From Acidimicrobiia bacterium (GTDB lineage: Bacteria > Acidobacteriota > Vicinamibacteria > Vicinamibacterales > UBA2999): 54,183 nucleotides of DNA. Positions 17,103 to 25,205 of this stretch are shown here, in pieces. The DNA lies in the NCBI GenBank assembly GCA_016871275.1, contig VFZG01000021.1, positions 1-54,183 of the forward strand, in the 5' to 3' direction. The notes under the pieces were generated by a model. It did not search any database. It had not been told where the DNA came from and saw only the letters and a program-made list of their open reading frames with translations. Numbering within the stretch: the first letter of the stretch is position 1; each line of letters begins with the position of its first letter. Made by a program: the position numbers and the translations under genes.

Positions 17103-18118
17103 AGCGTCTGAACGTGGGGGTGATTGGCGCCGGGCGCCTTGGCCGCGTCTACGTGCGTGACCTGGCCGGACGCATTCCTGAAACCCGCCTGGTTGCCGTG
17201 GCCGACACCGCCGGCACGCTGGCGAAAGACGTCGCCGACGAGTTCGACATCCCGCGCCACTATACGGATCCGTTGGCGCTGATCGACGACAAGGGCGTCG
17301 ACGCCATTGTCATCGTCACGCCGACGCACGTGCACCGCGAGCTGGTCATTGCCTGCGCCGCGTCGAAGAAGCCGACGTTCTGCGAAAAGCCTCCGGCGCT
17401 GTCGATCGGCGAGATCGCCGACATGAAGACCGCCATCGCGCGGTCGGGTGTGTTTTTCCAGATGGGGTTCATGCGCCGGTTCGATCCGGGCTACGCCGCC
17501 GCCAAGCGGCAGATCGAGGCCGGACGCATTGGCATGCCGCTGGTGTTCAAGGCGACGTCGCGCGATCCGTTTCGTCCCAGCCTCGAATACGCCAATCCCC
17601 GAAGCAGCGGCGGCATGCTGATCGACATGGGCATCCACGATTTCGATCTGGCGCGATGGTTCATGGGCGACGTGCGGAGCGTGGCGGCAATCGGCGCGAC
17701 CATTGCCTATCCCGAACTCGCCACCGTCGGCGACATCGACAACGCGATTGCCAGCCTCACCTTTACCAGCGGCAAGCTCGGCGTCGTCGACCTGACGCGC
17801 AGCGGCATTTACGGCTACGACATCTCGACGGAGATCCTCGGGCTCGAGGGCACCATCCGCATCGGCTACCTGCGCGAGACGCCGATTGTGGTGATGACCA
17901 AAGACCACGGCGTCTCGCACGACACCGTGCCGTATTTCATGGAGCGGTTCCGCGACGCCTACACCAACCAGCTGCAGAACTTCGCGCAGAACGTGCTGAA
18001 CGGCACGCCGCCGCCGATCACCATCGACGACGGTCTCGAGGCGTTGCGCGTCGGCGTGGCGGCGACGAAGGCCCAGGCGACGGGCACGACGGTGACCGTC
18101 GCGGACATCACAGGGTAA
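17099..18118 (+). CDS. Gfo/Idh/MocA oxidoreductase, inositol 2-dehydrogenase-like
   Basis: 339 residues. The NAD(P) fold is GVIGAGRLGRVYVRDL (7-22). The EKP motif is CEKPP with Lys97. The active-site pair D-x3-H is in MLIDMGIHDFD (Asp176, His180), the same triad as in inositol dehydrogenase. The C-terminal domain has the dimer sheet typical of the family. It oxidises or reduces a sugar or polyol hydroxyl, most likely the imported substrate, in the cytoplasm. Start ATG 17099 overlaps the stop of the binding-protein gene. IolG-like chemistry is likely, but neighbouring iol genes are absent, so the exact substrate is open. Confidence 0.85.
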   Translation: MKRLNVGVIGAGRLGRVYVRDLAGRIPETRLVAVADTAGTLAKDVADEFDIPRHYTDPLALIDDKGVDAIVIVTPTHVHRELVIACAASKKPTFCEKPPALSIGEIADMKTAIARSGVFFQMGFMRRFDPGYAAAKRQIEAGRIGMPLVFKATSRDPFRPSLEYANPRSSGGMLIDMGIHDFDLARWFMGDVRSVAAIGATIAYPELATVGDIDNAIASLTFTSGKLGVVDLTRSGIYGYDISTEILGLEGTIRIGYLRETPIVVMTKDHGVSHDTVPYFMERFRDAYTNQLQNFAQNVLNGTPPPITIDDGLEALRVGVAATKAQATGTTVTVADITG

Positions 18119-18159
18119 GTGCACCACCGGAGACGATCCCGGCTGTTCGCCGGCGCCGT

Positions 18160-18173
18160 ATGACAACGATCAT
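18160..18173. promoter_or_regulatory. Crp/Fnr-type operator upstream of the hemerythrin gene
   Basis: ATGACAACGATCAT is a near-perfect dyad (ATGAC-N4-ATCAT), the layout of FNR/CRP half-sites. Its centre is 41.5 bases before a predicted start at 18208, whose -10 would be TAGGGT (18196-18201). Exactly 22 bases separate box and -10, identical to the box at 19533-19546. ATG 18215 follows seven bases after the predicted start. Confidence 0.6.
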
Positions 18174-18214
18174 GGCCGGCGGCTGATCCGGAGCGTAGGG
18201 TGTGACCCGGGGCC

Positions 18215-18739
18215 ATGATGGACCGTCCCGGCGACGACATCGGCGTCGACGCGTTGTGCCACGCGATCGTCGACCGCTACCACGCTTCGCTCGACCAGTC
18301 CCTGTCACGGATTGCCGGCGAGCTAGGGGGCCTCGCTCACCGTACGCCTTCGCCGGCGCTGGATTCCGTCCACCGTGCGTTCCTCGAACTGGCCGCGCAG
18401 ATTCGCGCGCATCTCGCCAAAGAGGAGAACCTGATCTTCCCGGCCATCGAGGCGCTGGCGGTGGCCGAGCGCACCGGAGGGCGGCACGCCAGCCTGCCGT
18501 TCGTGACCGTTCTGCACCCGATTCGTGTCCTGGAAGGGGAGCACGTGCGGATTGAGCAGGCCGTCGAGCAGTTGCGCGAGGTGACCCGGAGAGTCAACGA
18601 ACCCGACACCGAGACGCCGGGCTGGCGGGCCTGCATGTCCAATCTGGCCACGTTTGCCGCCGAGCTACACGAACACTTGAAGACCGAGAACGAGATTCTC
18701 TTCCCGCGGGCGCTGGATCTCGAGCGGCGCGTGCTCTAG
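18215..18739 (+). CDS. Hemerythrin HHE domain protein (RIC/YtfE/ScdA-like)
   Basis: 174 residues, four-helix bundle. Likely diiron ligands are the His in DRYHASLDQS, HLAKEENLIFPAI, LEGEHVRIEQ and HEHLKTENEILFPRA, matching the H-x-x-x-E and E-H pattern of di-iron RIC proteins that repair iron-sulfur clusters after nitric-oxide or oxidative damage. The ScdA-type N-terminal DUF542 domain is missing. Next to a Crp/Fnr regulator and an iron-sulfur-rich respiratory operon, cluster repair or oxygen/NO sensing is a sensible role. ATG 18215 or 18218 may be used. Confidence 0.8.
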   Translation: MMDRPGDDIGVDALCHAIVDRYHASLDQSLSRIAGELGGLAHRTPSPALDSVHRAFLELAAQIRAHLAKEENLIFPAIEALAVAERTGGRHASLPFVTVLHPIRVLEGEHVRIEQAVEQLREVTRRVNEPDTETPGWRACMSNLATFAAELHEHLKTENEILFPRALDLERRVL

Positions 18740-18783
18740 ATCGTTTCATTTGTACTCTGTGGATGAGCGACCATCGCGTGGCT

Positions 18784-18814
18784 GTGACACGTCCTGAAAC
18801 AGCTGGGGTACACT
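18784..18814 (+). promoter_or_regulatory. Promoter of the Crp/Fnr regulator gene
   Basis: GTGACA (18784-18789, five of six to TTGACA) and TACACT (18809-18814) are separated by 19 bases. The predicted start is about 18821, one base before the GTG codon at 18822, so the message is probably leaderless; no ribosome site precedes the GTG. Confidence 0.5.
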
Positions 18815-18821
18815 GCGCGGC

Positions 18822-19511
18822 GTGTCCGTTCCTGACGATGACCTGCTGCGGCGGATTCCCTTGCTCCGGCGCCTGCCGCCGGCCCTGCGCGCTCGCGTGG
18901 CCGAGGTGGCACGGCTCAAGGATTACGACCGCGGCCAGCTGATCTTCTCCGAAGGCGAGCCATCCGACGCGTTCATCACCATCGTCCAGGGGCGCGTCAA
19001 GGTCTTCAAGTCCACTCCGGCAGGCAAGGAGATCATTCTCGAGATCTTCGGGGGCGGCGACCCGCTGGGCGCGGTGGCCGTCTACGAAAGCATGCCGTTC
19101 CCGGCGTCGGCGCTGACGCTCGAGCCAACCCAGATCCTGCGGATTGAGCAGGCGGCCTTCTTCCGGCTGCTCGAGTCGGAGCCGGCCATCGTTCGCGGGC
19201 TGCTATCGGGATTGACGCTCAGACTGGCCGAGTTGACGCGCCGGCTGGCCGAACTGACCGGCGCCCGGGTCGAGGCCCGCTTCGCCCGGCTGTTCCTGAA
19301 GCTGTGCGAGCAGATCGGGCGCGCGGAGCGCGGTGCCACGTTCGTGCCGATGCCCCTGGCGCGGCAGGAACTGGCCGACCTCACCGGCACCACCATCGAA
19401 ACCGCCATCCGGATCATGAGCCGGTGGCAGAAGGAAGACGTGGTCCACACCGAGAAGGACGGTTTCCTGATCCTCGACCGTCCGGCCCTGGACGAGGCCG
19501 CCGCCAGCTAG
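18822..19511 (+). CDS. Crp/Fnr family transcriptional regulator
   Basis: 229 residues. N-terminal cyclic-nucleotide-binding-like domain (RGQLIFSEGEPSDAFITIVQ, then GKEIILEIFGGGDPLGAVAV), a long dimer helix, and a C-terminal winged helix with PLARQELADLTGTTIETAIR. The recognition helix carries E-T-A-I-R where FNR has E-T-I-S-R, compatible with reading a TGA core. The four-cysteine oxygen-sensing cluster of FNR is absent (one Cys only), so the signal is probably not oxygen via a 4Fe-4S cluster; heme, NO or a small ligand are options. It lies between two matching operators, hence the likely activator of both flanking units. Confidence 0.88.
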   Translation: MSVPDDDLLRRIPLLRRLPPALRARVAEVARLKDYDRGQLIFSEGEPSDAFITIVQGRVKVFKSTPAGKEIILEIFGGGDPLGAVAVYESMPFPASALTLEPTQILRIEQAAFFRLLESEPAIVRGLLSGLTLRLAELTRRLAELTGARVEARFARLFLKLCEQIGRAERGATFVPMPLARQELADLTGTTIETAIRIMSRWQKEDVVHTEKDGFLILDRPALDEAAAS

Positions 19512-19532
19512 AACGTCCAATTTCGCATCGAC

Positions 19533-19546
19533 ATGACGGCCGTCAT
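19533..19546. promoter_or_regulatory. Crp/Fnr-type operator of the redox operon
   Basis: ATGACGGCCGTCAT is a perfect 14-base palindrome (ATGAC-N4-GTCAT). Its centre lies 41.5 bases upstream of 19581, the class II activator position, with TATTGT at 19569-19574 as the matching -10. ATG 19585 starts four bases after that site. Confidence 0.7.
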
Positions 19547-19551
19547 AGGAC

Positions 19552-19579
19552 GCGCCACACCCCATTGTTATTGTGGCGC
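19552..19579 (+). promoter_or_regulatory. -10 element inside an inverted repeat, redox operon promoter
   Basis: GCGCCACA (19552-19559) and TGTGGCGC (19572-19579) form an eight-base inverted repeat spanning the TATTGT -10 element (19569-19574). The repeat could be a second protein site or could fold in DNA when melted. It cannot be a leader hairpin if transcription starts at 19581. Confidence 0.45.
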
Positions 19580-19584
19580 CAATC

Positions 19585-21522
19585 ATGTCTGGCGCCTCGG
19601 GAACGCTCACCGGCGAGCTCCGTGTCGAGGTCCCACCGGACGGCTACCACCGTGACCTGATTGCCTGCCAGGTCGCCTGCCCGGTGCACACCGACGCGCG
19701 CGGCTACGTGCGCGCCATCGCCGAGGGCCGCTTCGAAGAGGCCTACCTCATTGCCCGCGGGCCCAATCCCTTTGCCTCGATCTGCGGCCGCATTTGCGGC
19801 GCGCCCTGCGAGGCCGCCTGCCGGCGTGGCCGCATCCCGCGCGTGGACGATGACGGCCGGTTCGTGGCGACGGATCGCCCCATCGCCATCCGCGTGCTGA
19901 AGCGCTTTGTCTGCGATCGCTTCGGTCCCGAGGCCCGGCGGGCCGCCGAAGTGGTCGACGGCGCCATGGACTTCGTGCCGCCGGTGGCCGGTGGGCCCGA
20001 CGAAATCGCGGCGCTGGTGCGAACGTCGTTCGACGGTCGAGTACGGCCTGGCGAGGGGCAGCGCATTGCCATCATCGGGTCGGGCCCGGCGGGGCTCTCG
20101 GCGGCGCACGATCTGGCCCTGATGGGCTTCAAGCCCGTGGTCTTCGAGCGCGAGCCGGTCGCCGCCGGCATGCTGGCCGTGGGCGTGCCGGCCTACCGCC
20201 TCCCGCGCGACCTCATCGCCCGCGAGGTCGCGGTGATTCAGGCGCTCGGTGCGGAGATCCGCTGCGGCGTGACCATTGGCACCGACGTGACCTTCGCCGA
20301 TCTGAGACGTGACTTCGCCGCCGTCATCATCGCCGTGGGCGCCAAGGGATCGCGCGCCCTGGGCATACCTGGCGAATCGGGGCCCGGCGTCTTCGGTGGT
20401 GTCGATCTGCTGCGCGCGGTGGCACTGGGCGAGCCGCCGGCAATCGGCCGCGACGTCGTGGTGATTGGCGGCGGCAACGTCGCCTTCGACGTCGCCCGCA
20501 CCGTCGTCCGGCAGGTTGCGCTGGATACCGCGCGGACCGCGGCGCGCCTGGCCGCGACCAGCCGTGTGCGACTGGTGTCGCTCGAAAGCCTGGAAGAAAT
20601 GCCGGCCGACACCATCGAAATCGTCGAGGGCGACGAAGAGGGCGTTGAACGGCTGAACGGCTGGGGACCCGTGGCCGTCGAGCGCGACGCCCACGGCGCC
20701 GTCACCGGCGTGACGGTGCGGCGCTGCCGCCGCGTCTACGACGAGCAGCGCCGGTTCTCTCCAATCTTCGACGATGCGGATTGCCAGACGCTGCCGTGCG
20801 ACACGGTGCTGCTGGCCGTTGGGCAGGTGCCGGTCACCAGCTTCCTCGACGCCGGCGGCGCCGACATTGAAATGACGCGCCCGGGCTGGCCGAAGATCGA
20901 TGCGAAGACACTGGCCACGACCGCACCCGGTGTGTTCGTGGCCGGTGATCTCGCGCACGGCACCAGGCTCGCGATCGATGCGGTCGCCTCCGGCAAAGCC
21001 GCGGCGCGCTCCGTCTACACCTACCTGACCGGCCGGCCGCTCGAGTTGCAGTCGGTCACGTCGCACCTGCCGCTGCCCGGCTATCACCGCGAACTCGGCT
21101 ACGAGCGGATCCGGCGACAGGCGGTGCCGGTGCGGGAACCGGGGGACCGTCTCGACCATCCCCTGGTCGAGGTCGAGCGCGGCTTCGACGAGGCGACGGC
21201 CATGTGCGAAGCGTCGCGCTGCCTGGATTGCGGTGTGACCCCGGTGTTCGACGGCAACCGGTGCGTGTTGTGCGGCGGGTGCGCGGATGTGTGTCCCACC
21301 GAGTGCCTGAAGCTGGTGACGCTGGCGCGCCTCGAACCGGCGCCGGCCCTCGACGCCGTGATTGGTGCCGCACTCGGTGAGGACCCGAACGCCGACTCGC
21401 ACTCGGCGATTGTCAAAGACGAAGACCGCTGCATTCGTTGTGCGCTGTGCGTGATGCGCTGCCCCGTAGACGCCATCGGCATGGAGCGGGTGATGTTTTC
21501 CAGCAGGTGGGTGAGCCCATGA
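19585..21522 (+). CDS. GltD-like FAD/NAD(P) oxidoreductase with N- and C-terminal iron-sulfur domains
   Basis: 645 residues from ATG 19585; GTG 19573 would lie in the -10 element. The N-terminus has six cysteines (28, 32, 67, 71, 75, 79) as in the glutamate synthase beta/DPD-type iron-sulfur domain. FAD motif [14 protein letters not shown] is near 163, NAD(P) motif [15 protein letters not shown] near 292. The C-terminus adds two 4Fe-4S clusters, [11 protein letters not shown] (560-570) and [11 protein letters not shown] (616-626). It could pass electrons between NAD(P)H and ferredoxin, quinone or the Rieske/cytochrome b pair encoded next, whose gene overlaps by ATGA. No glutamate synthase large-subunit gene is present. 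Confidence 0.82.
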   Translation: MSGASGTLTGELRVEVPPDGYHRDLIACQVACPVHTDARGYVRAIAEGRFEEAYLIARGPNPFASICGRICGAPCEAACRRGRIPRVDDDGRFVATDRPIAIRVLKRFVCDRFGPEARRAAEVVDGAMDFVPPVAGGPDEIAALVRTSFDGRVRPGEGQRIAIIGSGPAGLSAAHDLALMGFKPVVFEREPVAAGMLAVGVPAYRLPRDLIAREVAVIQALGAEIRCGVTIGTDVTFADLRRDFAAVIIAVGAKGSRALGIPGESGPGVFGGVDLLRAVALGEPPAIGRDVVVIGGGNVAFDVARTVVRQVALDTARTAARLAATSRVRLVSLESLEEMPADTIEIVEGDEEGVERLNGWGPVAVERDAHGAVTGVTVRRCRRVYDEQRRFSPIFDDADCQTLPCDTVLLAVGQVPVTSFLDAGGADIEMTRPGWPKIDAKTLATTAPGVFVAGDLAHGTRLAIDAVASGKAAARSVYTYLTGRPLELQSVTSHLPLPGYHRELGYERIRRQAVPVREPGDRLDHPLVEVERGFDEATAMCEASRCLDCGVTPVFDGNRCVLCGGCADVCPTECLKLVTLARLEPAPALDAVIGAALGEDPNADSHSAIVKDEDRCIRCALCVMRCPVDAIGMERVMFSSRWVSP

Positions 21523-22004
21523 CCGTCAAACCCGGAACTCCCGTATCGCGTCTCGACCCCGAGCAGATTCCCCGGCGTGACGCGCTTGGACTGCTGTCGC
21601 TGTGGTCAATGGCCACGGCACTCTTGTTTGCCACGGTGGGCATGCTGCGCCTGCCGAAGGCGGCCGTGCTCGCATCGCCCTCCAAGAAGGTGAAGGTGCA
21701 ACTGCCCGAGACGCTGGCCGACGGCGAGCCGTTCGTGCCGCCCGGCCGCTCAATGGCGGTGTTCCGGCAGGCCGGACAGGTCTACGCCATCTCGACCGTC
21801 TGCACGCACCTCGGCTGCATCGTCAAGGCGTCGGCCGGCGGCTTCGCGTGCCCCTGCCATGGCTCGGAATTCGAAGCCGACGGCACGGTCCGCAAGGGGC
21901 CGGCGCCACGGCCGCTGGATTGGCTCGAGGTCTCGACGTCGGGCGGCGCGCTCGTCGTCAATGAGGGCGCCACGGTGAAGCCCGGCACCAAGGTGAACGT
22001 ATGA
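21519..22004 (+). CDS. Rieske [2Fe-2S] protein of a cytochrome bc-type complex
   Basis: 161 residues from ATG 21519, which overlaps the upstream stop (ATGA). One N-terminal membrane anchor ([20 protein letters not shown]) is followed by the Rieske fold. The two cluster-binding boxes CTHLGC and CPCHGSEF supply both cysteines and both histidines of a high-potential Rieske centre. It accepts one electron from quinol at the outer face of the membrane and passes it to a c-type cytochrome. Directly followed by cytochrome b in the usual qcr/pet order. Confidence 0.92.
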   Translation: MTVKPGTPVSRLDPEQIPRRDALGLLSLWSMATALLFATVGMLRLPKAAVLASPSKKVKVQLPETLADGEPFVPPGRSMAVFRQAGQVYAISTVCTHLGCIVKASAGGFACPCHGSEFEADGTVRKGPAPRPLDWLEVSTSGGALVVNEGATVKPGTKVNV

Positions 22005-23554
22005 GCGACGGTCCTGCACCCGCATCGGCGTTGCAGGAGTTTCGCGACAACCTGCTCGCGGTGCCGGGCCGAATCGTGGCCACGGCGTTTCGTTCGGGTC
22101 GTCCGGTCACCGACCGCGCGCGGTCGTCGTTCGTGTTCGGCAACGTGTTCCTGCACCTGCACGCGGCCCGCACGCATCGCTGGAGCCTGCGCTGGGCCAC
22201 TACGGCCGGACTCGGCATCGCCAGCGTGGCGGCGTTCCTCATCACGCTGGTGACCGGCGTGATGCTGATGTTCTATTACAAGCCCTACACCGACGTCGCC
22301 TACGACTCGATCAAGGACATCCACTTCGTGGTGCCCACCGGCCGCTTCATGCGCAACATCCATCGCTGGGCGGCCAACATCATGGTGGTCACCGTGATTC
22401 TGCACATGGCGCGGGCGTTCTATACGGCCGCCTACCGCGCGCCGCGCGAGTTCAACTGGCTGATTGGACTGGCCCTGCTGGTAACCACGCTCGGGCTGTC
22501 GTTCACGGGCTACTTGCTGCCGTGGGATCAGCTCGCGTACTGGGCCATCACCATCGGCGCCAACATCGCGCAGTCGCCGCGCGAGGTCACGGATGCCATT
22601 GGCATCACCGCGACCTTCGATATCGGTGGACTGCAGCGCATGCTGCTTTTGGGCTCCGACATCGTCGGCGAGGAAGCGCTGATTCGGTTCTACCTGCTGC
22701 ACGTGATGCTGCTGCCACTGGTCATCGCGGCACTGATGGCGGTGCACTTCTGGCGCGTGCGCAAGGACGGCGGCCTGACCAAGCCCGCCGATGTGAACGC
22801 GAGAATGGGACCGGCGCCGTCGGACGTCTATCCGGTGTTCTCGGAAATGCCGGCGAAGACGTACCACCTGGCGGCGGTGGTGAAGGGTCGCTCGCCGGCG
22901 GTGGATGGCGGGCCGGAGCAGACGGTGCCGTCCATGCCGCACCTCTTCTACGCGGAACTGGGCGTGACCATGCTCACGCTGTTCGTCTGCACGGCGCTGG
23001 CGATGGTGTCGGACGCGCCGCTCAAGGAACTGGCCAACCCCATGGTTCCCGAGAACCCGGCCAAGGCACCGTGGTATTTCCTCGGCCTTCAGGAACTGGT
23101 TGCGTTCTCCGCATTCATGGGCGGCATTGGCATTCCCATGATCGTGCTGGTTGGCCTCGGGCTGATTCCGTACCTGGACCGCGAGCGCGAGGGGACCGGC
23201 GACTGGTGTGGCGGGCCGGGCGGCTGGCCGCTGGTGCAGCGGTCGATCGCGTTTGGCTTCAGCGCGTCGCTGATTGTCGAGACCATCGTGATCCGCTACG
23301 GGTGGCTGCGCGAGTGGTTCCCTGACATTCCGCAACTGGTGATCACCGCCGTCAATCCCGGCACTGTGATCACGGCCATCTATGCGGCGTACTCGCTATG
23401 GCTGGTGCGCCGCTACAACTCGACGCGCGCCGGTGCGCTCGGGCTCTTCACGTGTTTCCTTTGCGGGTTCGTGGTGCTGACCGTAATCGGCACCTACTTC
23501 CGCGGACCGAACTGGCAGTTCTACTGGTCGCCATCTGATTGGCCGGGGCACTGA
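22001..23554 (+). CDS. Cytochrome b (b6-type heme spacing, fused N- and C-terminal domains)
   Basis: 517 residues, about eight membrane helices. Heme-ligand histidines are [15 protein letters not shown] (13 residues between) and [16 protein letters not shown] (14 between); the 14-residue spacing is the b6-type. The quinol-site PEWY motif appears as [11 protein letters not shown], as in several non-mitochondrial bc complexes. The N-terminal (b6) and subunit-IV-like halves are fused. No cysteine sits where b6f binds heme ci. It oxidises quinol with the Rieske protein and pumps charge by the Q cycle. ATGA overlap with the Rieske gene. Confidence 0.9.
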   Translation: MSDGPAPASALQEFRDNLLAVPGRIVATAFRSGRPVTDRARSSFVFGNVFLHLHAARTHRWSLRWATTAGLGIASVAAFLITLVTGVMLMFYYKPYTDVAYDSIKDIHFVVPTGRFMRNIHRWAANIMVVTVILHMARAFYTAAYRAPREFNWLIGLALLVTTLGLSFTGYLLPWDQLAYWAITIGANIAQSPREVTDAIGITATFDIGGLQRMLLLGSDIVGEEALIRFYLLHVMLLPLVIAALMAVHFWRVRKDGGLTKPADVNARMGPAPSDVYPVFSEMPAKTYHLAAVVKGRSPAVDGGPEQTVPSMPHLFYAELGVTMLTLFVCTALAMVSDAPLKELANPMVPENPAKAPWYFLGLQELVAFSAFMGGIGIPMIVLVGLGLIPYLDREREGTGDWCGGPGGWPLVQRSIAFGFSASLIVETIVIRYGWLREWFPDIPQLVITAVNPGTVITAIYAAYSLWLVRRYNSTRAGALGLFTCFLCGFVVLTVIGTYFRGPNWQFYWSPSDWPGH

Positions 23555-23555
23555 T

Positions 23556-25205
23556 ATGGCGAAGAACAAGTGGTTGCTGCTCGTTTCCAGTCTTGGAGTG
23601 CTGGTGCTGCTGGTGACGGCGGCGGTTCAGGAGAACCTGCTGCTCGAGTGGCAGCAGATCCAGGCGCAGGCTCGCGCGGAAGACGGACCAATCCCGGTGC
23701 AGTTGCGTCAGGTCGTGAACCCGACCTTGCGCACCGCGGACCGATGTGTGTCGTGCCACGTGGCGATGGGACCCGGTGAGCAGGCGGTGACCGGTCCGAT
23801 GATGGCGGCCCACCGTCCGGTGGTGCACGACCCGGCGGAGTTTGGCTGCACGACCTGTCATGGCGGCCAGGGGCGCGCGACCACGAAGATCGATGCGCAC
23901 GGCGCAGCCGAGTTCTGGCCCGAGCCAATGCTGCCGCCGGCGATGAGCGAGGCCGGGTGTGGGACCTGCCACACGCAGGCCGACGTGCCGCATCGCGCCG
24001 CCTTCAATCTGGCCGCGGCCACGTTTGCCAGGCTCGACTGCGCCTCCTGTCATCGCGTGGACGGGCGCGGCGGCACGCTGCGGCCCGACGCCGGTGGTAT
24101 GGAAGGACCCGACCTGTCGCGGGTCGGCATCGCCGGATGGAACCGCGAGTGGTACGCCGCCCATCTCGCCCAGGCCAAGTCGGCGGTGAGCGGACCATGG
24201 CAGTCGTTCCGGCCGATAGCAGACGACGACCGTGGCCGGGTGGACGCCTTCCTCGCGACGCGCGTCGGCGCGCCGCGGCTGATGGCCGCCAAGAGCGTGT
24301 TCCTGTCGAGCGGCTGTCTCGGCTGTCACAAGGTCAATGGTGTCGGCGGTGACGAAGGACCGGACCTCACGCGCGCCGGTGAGAAAGACCCCGCCCGCCT
24401 CGACTACGCCTCGGTGCCGGGCGGACGGTCGCTCGCAAACTGGTTCCGGGCCCACGTGCGCGCGCCGTCCACGGTGGTGGCCGGATCGCTGATGCCGGCG
24501 ATGCGGATGCCGGACGCCGATGTCGAAGCGCTCACGTTCTTCACGCTGTCGCTCAGGCGTCGTGTGGTGCCAGGCACGTATCTGCCGCGCGATCGCATGC
24601 GGGTGGAGCGATTCGGGGCGCGCGAGTTCGCGGCCGACGGCACGACGCTGTTTGGCGCGTTCTGCGCGGGGTGTCACGGCGCCGAGGGCGAGGGCCGTCG
24701 CGCTCCGGGCATGAAGCCGTTCCCGGCCGTTGCGCATCCGGACTTCATGTCCCTCGCGTCGGACGCGCTGGTGGCGGAGACCATTCGCCGCGGCCGGCCC
24801 GGCACGAGAATGCGCGCATGGGCCGACGGATCGACCGGGCTCACCGACGCCGACGTGACCGCGCTGGTGCAGGAGCTGCGCCGCATGTCGGGTACGCGCG
24901 CGCCGGCCGAGTCGCGCCCGGCGCGGTGGGCGAAGGGTGATCCCGCGGAGGGCGGCCGCTTGTTTGCCGGCGCCTGCAGCGGCTGCCATGGCGCGAAGGG
25001 CGAGGGGAGTGAAGCGCCGGCTCTTGCCAACCCGGTGTTGCTCGAGCACGCCACCGATACGTTTTTCGCCGAGACCATCAAACGCGGCCGGCCTGGCACC
25101 GCCATGCACGGGTTCGCGCAGCCGTCCACCGTGCACCGCGCGCTGTCGGACGCCGAGGTCGAGGCGATCGTTTCATTCATCCGCACGCTGGGAGGCCGAT
25201 CATGA
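23556..25205 (+). CDS. Membrane-anchored heptaheme cytochrome c
   Basis: 549 residues. One N-terminal helix ([19 protein letters not shown]) anchors a periplasmic region with seven CxxCH heme c sites: CVSCH (64), CTTCH (98), CGTCH (135), CASCH (162), CLGCH (254), CAGCH (370) and CSGCH (474). The first four are clustered as in a small multiheme module; the last three are each in a separate cytochrome-c-like domain ending in a conserved helix ([30 protein letters not shown]). It takes the place of cytochrome c1 after cytochrome b, and probably carries electrons between the Rieske protein and the molybdoenzyme encoded next. ATGA overlap with that gene. Confidence 0.9.
   Translation: MAKNKWLLLVSSLGVLVLLVTAAVQENLLLEWQQIQAQARAEDGPIPVQLRQVVNPTLRTADRCVSCHVAMGPGEQAVTGPMMAAHRPVVHDPAEFGCTTCHGGQGRATTKIDAHGAAEFWPEPMLPPAMSEAGCGTCHTQADVPHRAAFNLAAATFARLDCASCHRVDGRGGTLRPDAGGMEGPDLSRVGIAGWNREWYAAHLAQAKSAVSGPWQSFRPIADDDRGRVDAFLATRVGAPRLMAAKSVFLSSGCLGCHKVNGVGGDEGPDLTRAGEKDPARLDYASVPGGRSLANWFRAHVRAPSTVVAGSLMPAMRMPDADVEALTFFTLSLRRRVVPGTYLPRDRMRVERFGAREFAADGTTLFGAFCAGCHGAEGEGRRAPGMKPFPAVAHPDFMSLASDALVAETIRRGRPGTRMRAWADGSTGLTDADVTALVQELRRMSGTRAPAESRPARWAKGDPAEGGRLFAGACSGCHGAKGEGSEAPALANPVLLEHATDTFFAETIKRGRPGTAMHGFAQPSTVHRALSDAEVEAIVSFIRTLGGRS

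Noticed and set aside
19543-21402. 619-residue minus-strand open frame opposite the flavoprotein
   Set aside because: It would cross the operator and promoter of the redox operon and has no recognisable motif.
21782-23335. 517-residue minus-strand open frame opposite Rieske and cytochrome b
   Set aside because: His/Arg/Glu-rich shadow spanning two real genes.
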